The notes: generated from the sequence alone by a model not told the origin. A DNA stretch of 64,000 bases from Firmicutes bacterium UBA5286 (GCA_002408465.1 DHSM01000004.1:20356-84355), one strand, 5' to 3'. Shown: positions 34,000 through 43,016, numbered from the stretch's first letter. Numbers and translations are program-made.

Positions 34000-35535
34000 T
34001 TATATCTTTTCCTTTCCGAAGTATTCCCGACTGGACTGTTTGTAGAGCAAGTTTACAGCCCCCGGCAGGGCCGCCAGCACATCCCTGGGCAGTTGGGCGG
34101 CGCTGCCGGTTTCCTGGGCAGCCAGTTCTGATGCCGTGCCCAAAAGCCAGGAGGCGGCACAAGCGGCCGCAAAGGGCTCTGTATTTTGGGCCAAAAGTCC
34201 CAATATCAGCCCCGTGAGAATATCCCCCGAACCGCCGGTAGCCAGACCCGGAGTGCCGGTTATATTGAGAACGGCTTTCCCCGCAGGGTCGGAGATGCAA
34301 GTAGTGGAGCCTTTGAGAATAACGACACAGCCCCAGGCCCTGGCCGCCCGCCGGCAAGTCCCCAGGGGGTCAGCCAAGACTTCCTGGACAGTGCAGGCCA
34401 GGAGCCGAGCCATCTCGCCAGGATGGGGGCTTACAATGGTAGGGGGCTCCCGCCGAGGAATCCCCGGGGCCAGCACATTGAGGGCATCGGCATCAATTGC
34501 CAGGGGCAAATCAGATTTAAGCAAGCGCCCTGCCAATGCCCTGGTTCCCGGGCACACCCTGCACCCGGGGCCAATGGCTGCTGCGTTGAACTTCCCCAAG
34601 GGCACCTGGGCGGCAGCTTCCGGCGAAAACTCCCCCTGGGCGGAAGAAGGCAGGGGCAAAGTCAAGGCTTCCCAGACTTGGGCCGCCAGCATGGGCTGAA
34701 TTTCGTCGGGACAGGCAATGGTCAAGAGGCCTATCCCCGAGCGAAGGGCTGCAGTCCCGGCCAGCATGGCTGCGCCGCTCATGCCCCGGCTACCTGCAGC
34801 CAAGAGGCCGTGGCCAAAGTTCCCCTTGTGGCTGTCCAGCTGGCGCTGGGACAAACCCTTGGCAGCATGGGGACCATCATTTAAGACCAGGTCTGTCCCC
34901 TGGAGCAGGGAAACAGGCAGGCCAATCGGATCGACAAATACCCTGCCGGCGGCTTTGCGGCCTGCGGGGGTGTAGAGACCGGCCTTAGCCAGGCCAAAAG
35001 TTGCGGTGGCCGTAGCCTGCACTACCGGGCCGGCAGGAAGCGCAAACTCCGCCGGCAGACCCGAGGGAATGTCCACTGCCAGCACAGCCCCAGGACTGCT
35101 GTTAATGGCGGCGATGATCTCTGCCGCTGTTCCCCTGGGCTCCCCCTTCATGCCGGTGCCCAAAAGGGCATCGACGATTAATGCGCAATCAGCCAGCTGG
35201 CCAGGGCCCTGGTATTTCTCCCAGGCCAGACCAAGACTGTCATAGATCATATACTGAATGGCGGCATCGCCCTGTAAATCATCCGGATCTGCCCCAGTAA
35301 CCACCTTCACTTGATAGGAGCGGGCGGCCAAGTGCCGGGCAATGCCCCAGCCATCGCCGCCGTTGTTGCCTGCCCCTGTCACCACTGCCACCGGCCCTCG
35401 GGGACTGAGGTCTGCGGCGATGCGGGCAGCAAAAGCTACTGCCGCTTCCATGAGGTTTTGGCCGGGCACGCCAAAATCCTCAATTGCCCTGCGGTCAATT
35501 TCCCGCATTTGCTTGCCGTCTGCTAACCACTGCAT
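34000..35535 (-). CDS. nnr: Bifunctional NAD(P)H-hydrate repair enzyme Nnr
   Basis: The start is ATG 35535, sharing one base with the acpS stop; a longer frame would add eight residues. About 511 residues with two domains: an N-terminal epimerase (YjeF_N, to about 210, with TGAGNNGGDGWGIA and VDALLGTGMKG), and a C-terminal ADP-dependent dehydratase (from about 225). The dehydratase has SPHPGEMARLL and the active-site GGSGDILTG near 428. It repairs hydrated NADH/NADPH. It is directly coupled to acpS, a common arrangement in Bacillota. Confidence 0.94.
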   Translation of the reverse strand: MQWLADGKQMREIDRRAIEDFGVPGQNLMEAAVAFAARIAADLSPRGPVAVVTGAGNNGGDGWGIARHLAARSYQVKVVTGADPDDLQGDAAIQYMIYDSLGLAWEKYQGPGQLADCALIVDALLGTGMKGEPRGTAAEIIAAINSSPGAVLAVDIPSGLPAEFALPAGPVVQATATATFGLAKAGLYTPAGRKAAGRVFVDPIGLPVSLLQGTDLVLNDGPHAAKGLSQRQLDSHKGNFGHGLLAAGSRGMSGAAMLAGTAALRSGIGLLTIACPDEIQPMLAAQVWEALTLPLPSSAQGEFSPEAAAQVPLGKFNAAAIGPGCRVCPGTRALAGRLLKSDLPLAIDADALNVLAPGIPRREPPTIVSPHPGEMARLLACTVQEVLADPLGTCRRAARAWGCVVILKGSTTCISDPAGKAVLNITGTPGLATGGSGDILTGLILGLLAQNTEPFAAACAASWLLGTASELAAQETGSAAQLPRDVLAALPGAVNLLYKQSSREYFGKEKI

Positions 35536-35912
35536 CAATCTTCCCCCTCTGCTACGCAAAATGCCACTGCCCGCTCCCGGTCATGGCTGAGAGATATATG
35601 CAGCCTGCTGATTCCGCGGCGTGCAGCGGTGTCTGCAGCCTTGCCCCTGAGCCTGACCCGAGGAGCTCCCTGCTGATTATGGATAGTTTCCACCTGCAGC
35701 CAGGAATGGCCGCTCAATCCCGTCCCCAGAGTTTTAAAGACAGCTTCCTTGGCAGCGAAGAGCGCTGCCAGGCGGGACCACTCCTTGCCACCCTGAGGCA
35801 GCTGCTTAAGCTCCCCGTCGGTAAACAGCCGCTGCCGCAGCCTGGGGTTGTTCTGGACAGATTCTGCCACCCGGGCAATCTCAATGCTGTCTACACCAAC
35901 TCCAATTATCAC
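35535..35912 (-). CDS. acpS: Holo-[acyl-carrier-protein] synthase AcpS
   Basis: The start is taken as GTG 35912 with AGGGGAG upstream, giving the standard MIIGVGVDSIEIARV N-terminus; a TTG 30 bases earlier is less likely. About 125 residues: the metal-binding Asp is in GVDSIE and the second motif is FAAKEAVFKTLGTG. It transfers phosphopantetheine from CoA to acyl carrier protein. It is translationally coupled to nnr, and together they form a common housekeeping pair. Confidence 0.93.
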   Translation of the reverse strand: MIIGVGVDSIEIARVAESVQNNPRLRQRLFTDGELKQLPQGGKEWSRLAALFAAKEAVFKTLGTGLSGHSWLQVETIHNQQGAPRVRLRGKAADTAARRGISRLHISLSHDRERAVAFCVAEGED

Positions 35913-35981
35913 CGCAGCCACTCCCCTGCACAAATTATTCAACTAAGCTTACAGTCAGTATACATTATCGCCCCCGGATAT

Positions 35982-36008
35982 AAAAGAACGGCACAGTATT
36001 TGTGCCGT
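35982..36008 (-). terminator. Terminator of the sigI-rsgI operon
   Basis: ACGGCACA, a 5-base loop and TGTGCCGT, followed on the minus strand by TCTTTTAT, directly after the rsgI stop. Confidence 0.75.
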
Positions 36009-37421
36009 CTACTTGCCTTTGCCAGGACCTTTATTTTTTCCGTCGCCAGAATTACCAGCGTAATTGTCTAAAAACTCTTTCCAGCCTTGATTGGGGGGCT
36101 TATTAGCCAGGATTTCTCCGGCTTCCTCCAGCCCATACCCCCGGCCAAGAATGTAGAGAATCTGGCCTTTAGATACCTTCTCTGAAGCCGCAAGCTCTGC
36201 CACCTCAGCCATATCGGCGTATTTCCCCGCTCTGGACTGTAAACTCTTGCAGCCATTGAGCCGTTCTTCAAAGCCGACAACATCAATGCCGGCGGCGCTG
36301 ACTAGGGCCTCTACACTGGCGGTTTCCAGACCACGGACCAGTTTCTGCAGTTTGCCGCCCCCTAAGTCTTCCAGCACCAGCAGGGCAAGGAGATCGTCGG
36401 GTGCAAGCCCTTTGCGCAAATAGCTGGATAACTGACCGGCGGGATGGTCGAACTCCTCAGCCAAAAGATCCGGCAGCCAATCGGGCTTAGACAGCTGGGG
36501 TGCCTCGACCTCATCAGGTTTTTTGTGCTTTTGCAAAAACTGTCCCGGAGACTGGCCTGACTGGCGCAGTGCTTTAAACAAGTCAGCAGGCGCAAGCTTT
36601 TCTGCGTCAGCAATTGCCAGGAGACAATCAATTTCTTCAGAGGTCAGGCCCTCTGCCAGCATTTCTTCTACCAGGCTGCCGCTGACCAGATATTTTTCCA
36701 AAAAGGCCTGAACTACAGGATTGTCATGCCAGGGGGCGATATCAATTGTCTCCGCCAGCTCTTCCTGAAGATTGCCCAGGGCTGCGGCCGATACTGACTC
36801 AGCATTGCCCACTTCTGTGCCTGTCTTGCGCTTGAGATAGCTGCGCAGGGGCGATTTGCCATCTGCTTTATACTCCTTGGCGCCTAAACGCACTACATGG
36901 AGCTTGACTATTACTCCCTGACCTTCAAAAGCTCCCAATAAGCGATCGCTATCAATGGGGGCCTGGGAATCAGCGGTGACAAAGACATTTTGTTCTTCCT
37001 CAGTCAGCCCCAATTGGACGCAGCGGGCAAAGATGGCCTCAATGGCGGCATATACGTCTTCTGGTCTTTCCAGACTGCTTAACAGTTCTGTCCCCGCCTG
37101 GTCAAAGGCCGTCCACTCTTTGAGCTGGTAATTCTCGGTGTAAACCAGTTCCAGGCTGGGATTGATGTCCAGGGCCAAGCGATATTGACTGGCAGATGCT
37201 CTGGGCAAAGTATAGATTGTAGATACTGCAAGTAACGCCAAGGCTGCAGCTATGGCTAATGCCCGCTTCCATTTGCGTCCGGCAGGAGCCAGGGTGACAT
37301 AGCTTCCCAGGTCTCGACCGGCAGGAGTCTTGCCCATGCGCATCAAAACCTGCCCCTTGGGGCTGAGAATAAAATAGCGGTCAGCCTCAATACGGCAGAT
37401 AACCCCAGATTTACCCATCAC
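36009..37421 (-). CDS. rsgI: RsgI-family anti-sigma factor
   Basis: A 470-residue single-pass membrane protein. The cytoplasmic RsgI_N domain (1-52, with RYFILSPKGQVLMRM) binds SigI. A helix lies at about 57-75, and the conserved outer segment contains DINPSLELVYTENY. Beyond about 190 the protein is helical, rich in Leu/Glu with several (E/L)GL-type repeats, and ends in a Gly/Lys tail. It has no recognisable carbohydrate-binding or hydrolase domain of the kind in clostridial RsgIs. Its start overlaps the end of sigI by 11 bases. The outer part probably senses an envelope signal and controls SigI release. Confidence 0.87.
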   Translation of the reverse strand: MMGKSGVICRIEADRYFILSPKGQVLMRMGKTPAGRDLGSYVTLAPAGRKWKRALAIAAALALLAVSTIYTLPRASASQYRLALDINPSLELVYTENYQLKEWTAFDQAGTELLSSLERPEDVYAAIEAIFARCVQLGLTEEEQNVFVTADSQAPIDSDRLLGAFEGQGVIVKLHVVRLGAKEYKADGKSPLRSYLKRKTGTEVGNAESVSAAALGNLQEELAETIDIAPWHDNPVVQAFLEKYLVSGSLVEEMLAEGLTSEEIDCLLAIADAEKLAPADLFKALRQSGQSPGQFLQKHKKPDEVEAPQLSKPDWLPDLLAEEFDHPAGQLSSYLRKGLAPDDLLALLVLEDLGGGKLQKLVRGLETASVEALVSAAGIDVVGFEERLNGCKSLQSRAGKYADMAEVAELAASEKVSKGQILYILGRGYGLEEAGEILANKPPNQGWKEFLDNYAGNSGDGKNKGPGKGK

Positions 37422-38088
37422 AATCCCCTCCTATCTGCAGATATGAAGAAATAAAAGGAAAGTCTCCCTCTCTGGCAGCAACCAGAAGTAAGGCGATAAG
37501 ATAACGGCGGCGCTTTCCCAAGGTTTTTGAGGTTTCGCCCGTAAGCTGGGATATCTGCTCCAGAGGAAGGCGCCCCTGTTCCAAAATCTTAGCCACCAGT
37601 TCGGGCCTGCCGGCAACAAGTCTTGCCACCCTGAACACCCTGTCCCTGACTGCTTGCTGACTGGGAGATTCCCGGGCAAGATCAGTAAAGCTAATGCCGT
37701 ATGTATCCAAAACAGCGGCAAATTCCTGCAGTTCTGCCGCCCGTTCCAGGCGGAGATACTCCTCCCCCCAGGTGGCATCCTGTATGGCGGCGGGAACGTC
37801 ATCAACAACCACTTCCCGCTTGGCCAGCCTTTGCATGCTGCGTTGATAATCAATGAGGCGCCGCTTGATTACTATTGAAGCGAAAGTCTCAAATTTAGCC
37901 CCTTTATCGGGCTGGTAGCCATCTATTGCCGAATCAAGGGCGATCATGGCAATACTCAATTCCTCATCCCTGCCCCATTCCAGCAGCCGGCGGCAGTGAG
38001 CGGAAGCGATTTTGCGCACAAATACCCTGTATTCTTCGAGAAATCGATTGCGGCTGACTGGGCCGGCCTTTGCCGATAAATAGTCCAT
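37411..38088 (-). CDS. sigI: RNA polymerase sigma factor SigI
   Basis: A 225-residue sigma-70-like factor of the SigI family. Its N-terminal region 2 has DEELSIAMIALDSAIDGYQPDKGAKF and SIVIKRRLIDYQRS. A C-terminal region carries the degenerate HTH (LPLEQISQLTGETSKTLGKRR). SigI directs heat- or polysaccharide-responsive transcription. It is the first gene of the operon with rsgI, which is the typical order. AAGGAGGACTGG precedes its ATG, and an imperfect inverted repeat lies just upstream. Confidence 0.9.
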   Translation of the reverse strand: MDYLSAKAGPVSRNRFLEEYRVFVRKIASAHCRRLLEWGRDEELSIAMIALDSAIDGYQPDKGAKFETFASIVIKRRLIDYQRSMQRLAKREVVVDDVPAAIQDATWGEEYLRLERAAELQEFAAVLDTYGISFTDLARESPSQQAVRDRVFRVARLVAGRPELVAKILEQGRLPLEQISQLTGETSKTLGKRRRYLIALLLVAAREGDFPFISSYLQIGGDCDG

Positions 38089-38118
38089 GGGACTCCAGTC
38101 CTCCTTTACAAATATATT

Positions 38119-38150
38119 CGAAACTTCTCCCCTGCTTTTGGGGAAGTTCG
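38119..38150. promoter_or_regulatory. Imperfect inverted repeat upstream of sigI
   Basis: CGAAACTTCTCCCC and GGGGAAGTTCG flank TGCTTTT, 31 bases before the sigI start. The C4/G4 arms and nearby CGAA resemble parts of SigI-type promoters (CCCC-rich -35, CGAA-like -10), but the spacing is not standard. It may be an autoregulatory site or an operator. Confidence 0.35.
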
Positions 38151-38197
38151 CCTGCTATTTACGCTGAGTGTTCAACATATTTTCTCCCGAGAAGACG

Positions 38198-38716
38198 TTA
38201 TAATTCTCCTTCGATGCGGGTTTGGTCCAGCCACTGAGAAAACAGGCGTACAAATTGCGGCCGGCAAACCTCCACATCCATCTTATAATCCTCGAGAACC
38301 TTTAATTTGGCTTCAATCAGGCTCCCCCGCATAACGGTGATTACAAGCTTGAAGGTATTCTCCAAGGCCCGGCAGCGCTGATACAGCAGTGAAAGGTTTT
38401 CGGGATCCGCGTCTTCATAAACCACCACCCAGTTATTTTCCTTGCTGCTGATATACTGGCTGGCCAGCTCCACCAATTCAGGATCTTTGACCACGTGAAT
38501 ACCAATCATGAGCAGGGCATCTTCAAGAGAGTTCTCCAGCGTCGGAATCCAGGTCACCTTGTTTCCCCCTGAGCCTCCTCCCCAGTTTTCCGGCACCAGA
38601 ATCCAGGAAGGACGGCTGTTTTCTGATAAATATAAGCGATGACTGGGGGCAATGCCGTCATGATAAGGGTGGCCACTGCCTACCAGGATTTGGGCTGTAA
38701 TTGTACCCACTTGCAC
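38198..38716 (-). CDS. Hypothetical protein
   Basis: A 172-residue soluble protein starting with GTG 38716 after GGGAAGG. The N-terminal part is Gly/Pro/Ser-rich (GSGHPYHDGIAPSHRLYLSE) and the rest is an alternating helix/strand pattern. It ends 110 bases before the sigI start on the same strand, and is divergent from a GntR regulator. No family is recognised and no catalytic motif is visible. Confidence 0.6.
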   Translation of the reverse strand: MQVGTITAQILVGSGHPYHDGIAPSHRLYLSENSRPSWILVPENWGGGSGGNKVTWIPTLENSLEDALLMIGIHVVKDPELVELASQYISSKENNWVVVYEDADPENLSLLYQRCRALENTFKLVITVMRGSLIEAKLKVLEDYKMDVEVCRPQFVRLFSQWLDQTRIEGEL

Positions 38717-38827
38717 TCACCCTTCCCTGATTTGTCCTTATTCAGATTAAATTCAATATAAGTTTCGGGAATCCCTGCTTTTCGCGCAAGTTAAATATTG
38801 GCCTTCCTTTAATCGTCAATCTTCTCA

Positions 38828-38836
38828 TGGTATAAT
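38828..38836 (+). promoter_or_regulatory. Extended -10 promoter of the GntR gene
   Basis: TGGTATAAT has a perfect TATAAT at 38831-38836 and a TGn extension, 27 bases before the ATG. The -35 (TTTAAT at 38808) is weak. Confidence 0.6.
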
Positions 38837-38863
38837 GTTAAAAACCTGTGGCGGTGAAAGCTT

Positions 38864-39589
38864 ATGCTGGACAATAACTCAGGAATCCCTTTGTATTTGC
38901 AGGTTTACGAAAAATTAAAGCTGAAGATTACCGGGGGCCTTTGGCCTGAAGGCTCCCTTATTCCCGCTGAGACCAGCATGATGAAGCAGTATGGTGTAGG
39001 CAGGGAGACGATGCGCCGGGCGGTGCTCCGGCTGGTCAACGAAGGCTACCTTTTTCGCCAGCAGGGCAAGGGCACCTTTGTCTGCCGCAAACGCCCCCAG
39101 GACGGCCTAGAACAGATCGTATCCTTTACAGCGGAAATGCTGGCCCGGGGTTACAAACCCGGCACAAAAGTGCTGGCAAGCCTGCAGCAAAAGCCTGACC
39201 CTAGTACTGCCAACCGCCTCAACTGTGGTCTTGATGAGGATATCTATTATTTCAAGCGCCTGCGCACCGCCAATGAGCTCCTGGTGGCGGTGGAAGAATC
39301 CTGGCTGTGCATGGACACTCTTGGCTCCCTGGACCAAGAAAAACTGGCTGGCTCTTTTTATGATTACCTGGTCTATGATAAAGACATTAAACTCGGGCGC
39401 ATTGTCCAGGAGATCAGCTCCGATGTGGCTGACGCCGATACAGCTGAGCTGCTGGCGGTAGCCCCTGGTCATCCAATCCTTCAACTCTCCCGGCTGATGT
39501 ATACTGCCGGAGGCAAGCCCTTTTTCTGGATGGTCTTCCGCTACCGGGGCGACATCTATTCGATAAAAACAAAAATGGATTTATCCTAA
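38864..39589 (+). CDS. GntR-family transcriptional regulator (HutC/UTRA type)
   Basis: A 241-residue regulator. The N-terminal winged helix-turn-helix (about 5-75) has the GntR signature GVGRETMRRAVLRLVNEGYL. A C-terminal UTRA ligand-binding domain (about 95-235) includes YYFKRLRTANE and DAELLAVAPGHPILQLSR-type elements. UTRA regulators usually respond to amino sugars or other small metabolites. It stands alone and converges with the creatininase gene. The target is unknown. Confidence 0.88.
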   Translation: MLDNNSGIPLYLQVYEKLKLKITGGLWPEGSLIPAETSMMKQYGVGRETMRRAVLRLVNEGYLFRQQGKGTFVCRKRPQDGLEQIVSFTAEMLARGYKPGTKVLASLQQKPDPSTANRLNCGLDEDIYYFKRLRTANELLVAVEESWLCMDTLGSLDQEKLAGSFYDYLVYDKDIKLGRIVQEISSDVADADTAELLAVAPGHPILQLSRLMYTAGGKPFFWMVFRYRGDIYSIKTKMDLS

Positions 39590-39627
39590 AAAGGCCCAGT
39601 GGGGACAATCCCCACTGGACCTTTTTT
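39588..39627 (+). terminator. Terminator after the GntR gene
   Basis: AAAAGGCCCAGTGGGG, a 5-base loop and CCCCACTGGACCTTTTTT form a long hairpin with a T-tract, shared with the convergent creatininase-family gene. Confidence 0.85.
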
Positions 39628-40345
39628 ATTTCGTCGCCAGCTGGCCCTGCTCCAGTCTGGTCAATAACTCCAGGAGCCTGGGCATGATGCAGGCATAGAT
39701 TGCTTCACCTTTTTCCCGGCTGGCCTGGGTGGCATCGCCGGTCTGAGCAAAGGGCAGGGTTTCCTTTTCCATCCCCGGCCAGGCCGCCGTGACTACGGTA
39801 CGAAGATTATTGACCCCCGCTTTGCTCATATCCACCAAGTCCTCATCAATGGCCAGCACCGTCGAGGTTTCATCTTCGCCCCCATGGCCTTGGCCCTGGC
39901 AAATTTCCAGAATCTCGGGAGCGAAGTCCTGCCACCAGTTGATAACCACTACAGTCATGCCTTTAGCGGCCAGGTCCTCCATTGCCACCCGCAGGGCGGG
40001 AATATTCCCCCCATGGCCGTTAAAAATCATCAGCTTGTCCAGCCCCCAGCGCTTCAGCTCCAAGCCCACATGGTACACGTAGGCGCCCAAAACCTGGCTG
40101 GGCAGGTTCAGTGTGCCGGGGAAAGGTGACAGGCTCCAGGAATGGCCGTAGGGAATCTCAGGGGCAATAATAATCCTGTCCCCGGCCGCCTCCTCCAGCA
40201 GCTCCATAAATCGCCGGGGAATGAGCATATCTGTGCCCAGTGGACAGTGGCGGCCGTGCGCTTCAATCATCCCCACCGGCAAAACGGCGATATTAACCTT
40301 AGTCAGCTTTTCCCGAAAACTATCCATAGATAAATTCATCAGGTA
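39626..40345 (-). CDS. Creatininase-family amidohydrolase
   Basis: The start is ATG 40345 with GGGAGG upstream; the longer frame to 40405 has no ribosome site. About 239 residues with the metal-binding motifs of the creatininase fold: LPVGMIEAHGRHCPLGTD near 25-42, NGHGGN near 112 and GHGGEDETS near 156. Members open cyclic amides (creatinine, 2-amino-5-formylamino-6-ribosylaminopyrimidinone, mycofactocin intermediates). The client substrate is not evident here. The small gene upstream overlaps its start by 7 bases. Confidence 0.87.
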   Translation of the reverse strand, partial: YLMNLSMDSFREKLTKVNIAVLPVGMIEAHGRHCPLGTDMLIPRRFMELLEEAAGDRIIIAPEIPYGHSWSLSPFPGTLNLPSQVLGAYVYHVGLELKRWGLDKLMIFNGHGGNIPALRVAMEDLAAKGMTVVVINWWQDFAPEILEICQGQGHGGEDETSTVLAIDEDLVDMSKAGVNNLRTVVTAAWPGMEKETLPFAQTGDATQASREKGEAIYACIMPRLLELLTRLEQGQLATK

Positions 40346-40566
40346 CATCTGTGTTCCTCCCTGACTTGGGCGGCAAGACGCCGCCCCTGCATTTCGCTCT
40401 CGCAAATATATATTCCATGTGCTGCCAAGGCCCTCACCATATCTAGCAAGGGATCCCCTTCTCCGAGGTTCAACCTTACCACCTTGCGCTTGCCGGACCT
40501 CTTGATTTTGGAGGTGCTAATTTTAAGAATGCCGTCATTTACGCTGTAACAGTGAAAGTGGTCCAA
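40339..40566 (-). CDS. Small hypothetical protein coupled to the creatininase gene
   Basis: A frame of up to 75 codons that overlaps the creatininase start by 7 bases, which suggests translational coupling. It begins with TTG and the ribosome site is poor, so the true start is uncertain. The C-terminal part (LNLGEGDPLLDMVRALAAHG, IYICESEMQGRRLA) reads as a compact alpha/beta module. No family recognised. Confidence 0.45.
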   Translation of the reverse strand: MDHFHCYSVNDGILKISTSKIKRSGKRKVVRLNLGEGDPLLDMVRALAAHGIYICESEMQGRRLAAQVREEHRCT

Positions 40567-40661
40567 TTGCCCTTTCCATGCCCTCCCCCCCTATTAAATG
40601 TCGGGATAATCAGACGGATTTTCACTAGTGTACCATGTTTGACCAAGATATTCCAGCTAAT

Positions 40662-40690
40662 GGGACACAAAGAACCGTCCCCTTTGTCCC
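40662..40690. repeat. 29-bp palindromic element at the 3' end of the MacB-like gene
   Basis: It begins GGGACACAAAGAACCGTCCCC and ends TTTGTCCC, with inverted ends. It lies 1 base past the stop of the MacB-like gene and matches the 12683-12711 copy at 24 of 29 positions by eye. It could fold and end the transcript. Confidence 0.65.
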
Positions 40691-40691
40691 G

Positions 40692-43016
40692 CTATTCTGC
40701 CCTGAGGGCTTCGGCGGGGTCTTTTTTTGCCGCCATCTTTGCCGGGATCACCCCCCCCAGCATGGTCAGGAGGACGCTTGTCGTCGCCAGCCCCAGGGCA
40801 TGCAAGGGGTGAAGCTGAGCGATATTTTTCAGTTCGGTAAGCTTATAGAGAATGATATTGGCCGGTATGGTCAGCAGACAGGCTAGGGCAATGCCCATCA
40901 CTCCGGCGCAGGCTCCGATGATAAAACTTTCTGCGTTGAAGACACGGGTGATGTCTTTTTTCCTCGCCCCCAGGGCGCGGAGGACGCCGATCTCCCGGGT
41001 GCGCTCCAGCACAGAAATGTAGATGATAATGCCGATCATAATCATGGACACCACCAGGGAGATGGCAGCAAAGGCCACCAGGACGATGGTGATGGCCGCC
41101 ATGATGCTGCCGGACAGGCTGGTGATGATATTCGCCAGGTCGGTGTAGACTACCCTCTCTGCTTTTTTGTGCCTGTTGTTCCAGTCATCCAGACAGGCGA
41201 TGATCTTTTCCTTGGCCTCGAAATTAGCGGGGTACAAGGAAATAGCGCTGAGAGTGTCCACTGCCCCCAAGGCTTTCAATATATCCTCCTTGCTCTCCCC
41301 CCTTATGCCCATCATCGCTTCCATGGGGTTGGCAGGCACGAGGCTGAAGAGTTCTCCCGTCAGGATGTTGAAATCTGCTTGTTGCTGTGCCTGCACAATT
41401 TGGGTCTGTTGGGCATCGGCGATAAAAAACCTGGCCAGCTCGTCGGAATAGAGGAGACCTGTGTCCAAGCCTGAAATTTTTACTTCTTCTTTGACCCGGA
41501 CTATGCCGGCAATGGTCAGGGGGATGGCGGTTTCGCAAGTATAGAGGTTGCTTAGATCGGTGGGAACGCCATTTATCGCAAAATAAGCGCCGTGTTTGGT
41601 GTAATAGTCGCCATTGAGCAGCAGCTTAAGCTGGCTGCCCACAACGTTTTCAAAGTCTATGCTCTCCCGGCTGTCAAAGCCCAGGGCCTCGAGAGCAGAC
41701 TCATCCAGCTGGTTGTATTCATCAATTACCAGCAACAGCCCGGTCATATCCTGGGGGAAACTCCCCCAAAGCAGGTCATAATATTTGTCCAGGAACCCGG
41801 CGGCGCCGCCTCCGGGTTTTTCCGGCCAGGAGGCCAGGGTGACTCCCTCGCCAATGGCCCGGACCTTGCCGTCCACAGAGATCAGGATGTTCAAATTGAG
41901 GTTGCGACGGAAGGAGATGCCGTCCAGCAAAGCCGGGTCAATAGCTTGCAGGTAAGCGATATATTCCCTGGACAGATTGTTGAGGTGGACAGTGCCTTTT
42001 CCTTTTTGCGGCAGAGGGAAGATAACCGGTTTTGCCTGGAATTTCTCACCTGACTGAGCTTTGCGGTCAGGATGCAGCAATTCTATGTCAATGCTGCTTT
42101 CATTAATTGTTATTGGGTAATTGGAAAGGGCGCTGGCCTCAAAATAATCCACTTGCTTTTGAAAGCCGTTGGATAAGGACAGCACCAGGCCAATGCCGAT
42201 TATGCCGATGCTGGCTGCCAGGGCGGTAATAGCCGTCCGCCATTTCTTTGTCATGATATTCATAAAGGACAGCTTGAGGGCAGTAAAGAAACTCATGCTG
42301 GTCTTCCTCAGTTTGTAGCATTCATTTATCGCCTCAGCTGCCAAGGGCTTGGAGTCATCAATGATACGGCCGTCCTGAAAATGGACAATCCGGTCGGCAT
42401 AAGTCTCCGCCAGCTCCCGGTTGTGGGTGACCATGATCACCAGCTTGTCTGCCGCGACTTCTCTGATCAGATCGAGAATCTGCCTGCTGGTCTCGGTGTC
42501 CAGAGCTCCCGTGGGCTCGTCGGCCAAGATGATGTCGGGATCATTAGCCAGAGCCCTGGCAATGGCCACCCTCTGCATCTGGCCGCCGCTGAGCTGATTG
42601 GGTTTCTTATGAATATGCACCTTGAGGCCGACCTTTTCCAGCACATCCCGAGCCTTGCTGCCTTTTGCGCCCTTGGGAATCCCGGACAAAGTCAGGCCCA
42701 GTTCAACATTGTCGGCAATGTTCAGGTGCCCGATTAAATTATAACTTTGAAAGACAAAGCCTACGCTGTTGTTGCGGTAGGCATCCCATTCTTTCTCGGT
42801 GAAATCCTTAGTGGACTGGCCGTTGATGATGAGATCGCCGCTGTCATACTGATCCAGGCCGCCAACCACATTGAGGAATGTGGTCTTGCCGCTGCCGCTC
42901 TCTCCAAGGATGGCCACAAATTCATTCTTCCTGAAGTTCAGGCTGATATTGTCCAAGGCGGTCTGGGTAAAGCCACCGGTAGTATAGGTCTTCTTAATCT
43001 GTTTTACCTGTAACAT
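40692..43016 (-). CDS. MacB-like ABC transporter (ATPase fused to FtsX-type permease)
   Basis: A 774-residue fusion. The ATPase domain (1-225) has Walker A GESGSGKTT near 37, signature LSGGQMQR near 141 and Walker B IILADEPTGALD near 161. A membrane helix near 258-280, a large extracytoplasmic domain, and three C-terminal helices (about 640-760) form the FtsX module. MacB proteins dimerise and work mechanically on peptide, lipid or drug substrates. It stands alone with AAGGAG upstream and ends in the palindromic element. It carries the ATPase that the FtsX pair at 2-5 kb lacks, but there is no sign that they work together. Confidence 0.9.
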   Translation of the reverse strand: MLQVKQIKKTYTTGGFTQTALDNISLNFRKNEFVAILGESGSGKTTFLNVVGGLDQYDSGDLIINGQSTKDFTEKEWDAYRNNSVGFVFQSYNLIGHLNIADNVELGLTLSGIPKGAKGSKARDVLEKVGLKVHIHKKPNQLSGGQMQRVAIARALANDPDIILADEPTGALDTETSRQILDLIREVAADKLVIMVTHNRELAETYADRIVHFQDGRIIDDSKPLAAEAINECYKLRKTSMSFFTALKLSFMNIMTKKWRTAITALAASIGIIGIGLVLSLSNGFQKQVDYFEASALSNYPITINESSIDIELLHPDRKAQSGEKFQAKPVIFPLPQKGKGTVHLNNLSREYIAYLQAIDPALLDGISFRRNLNLNILISVDGKVRAIGEGVTLASWPEKPGGGAAGFLDKYYDLLWGSFPQDMTGLLLVIDEYNQLDESALEALGFDSRESIDFENVVGSQLKLLLNGDYYTKHGAYFAINGVPTDLSNLYTCETAIPLTIAGIVRVKEEVKISGLDTGLLYSDELARFFIADAQQTQIVQAQQQADFNILTGELFSLVPANPMEAMMGIRGESKEDILKALGAVDTLSAISLYPANFEAKEKIIACLDDWNNRHKKAERVVYTDLANIITSLSGSIMAAITIVLVAFAAISLVVSMIMIGIIIYISVLERTREIGVLRALGARKKDITRVFNAESFIIGACAGVMGIALACLLTIPANIILYKLTELKNIAQLHPLHALGLATTSVLLTMLGGVIPAKMAAKKDPAEALRAE

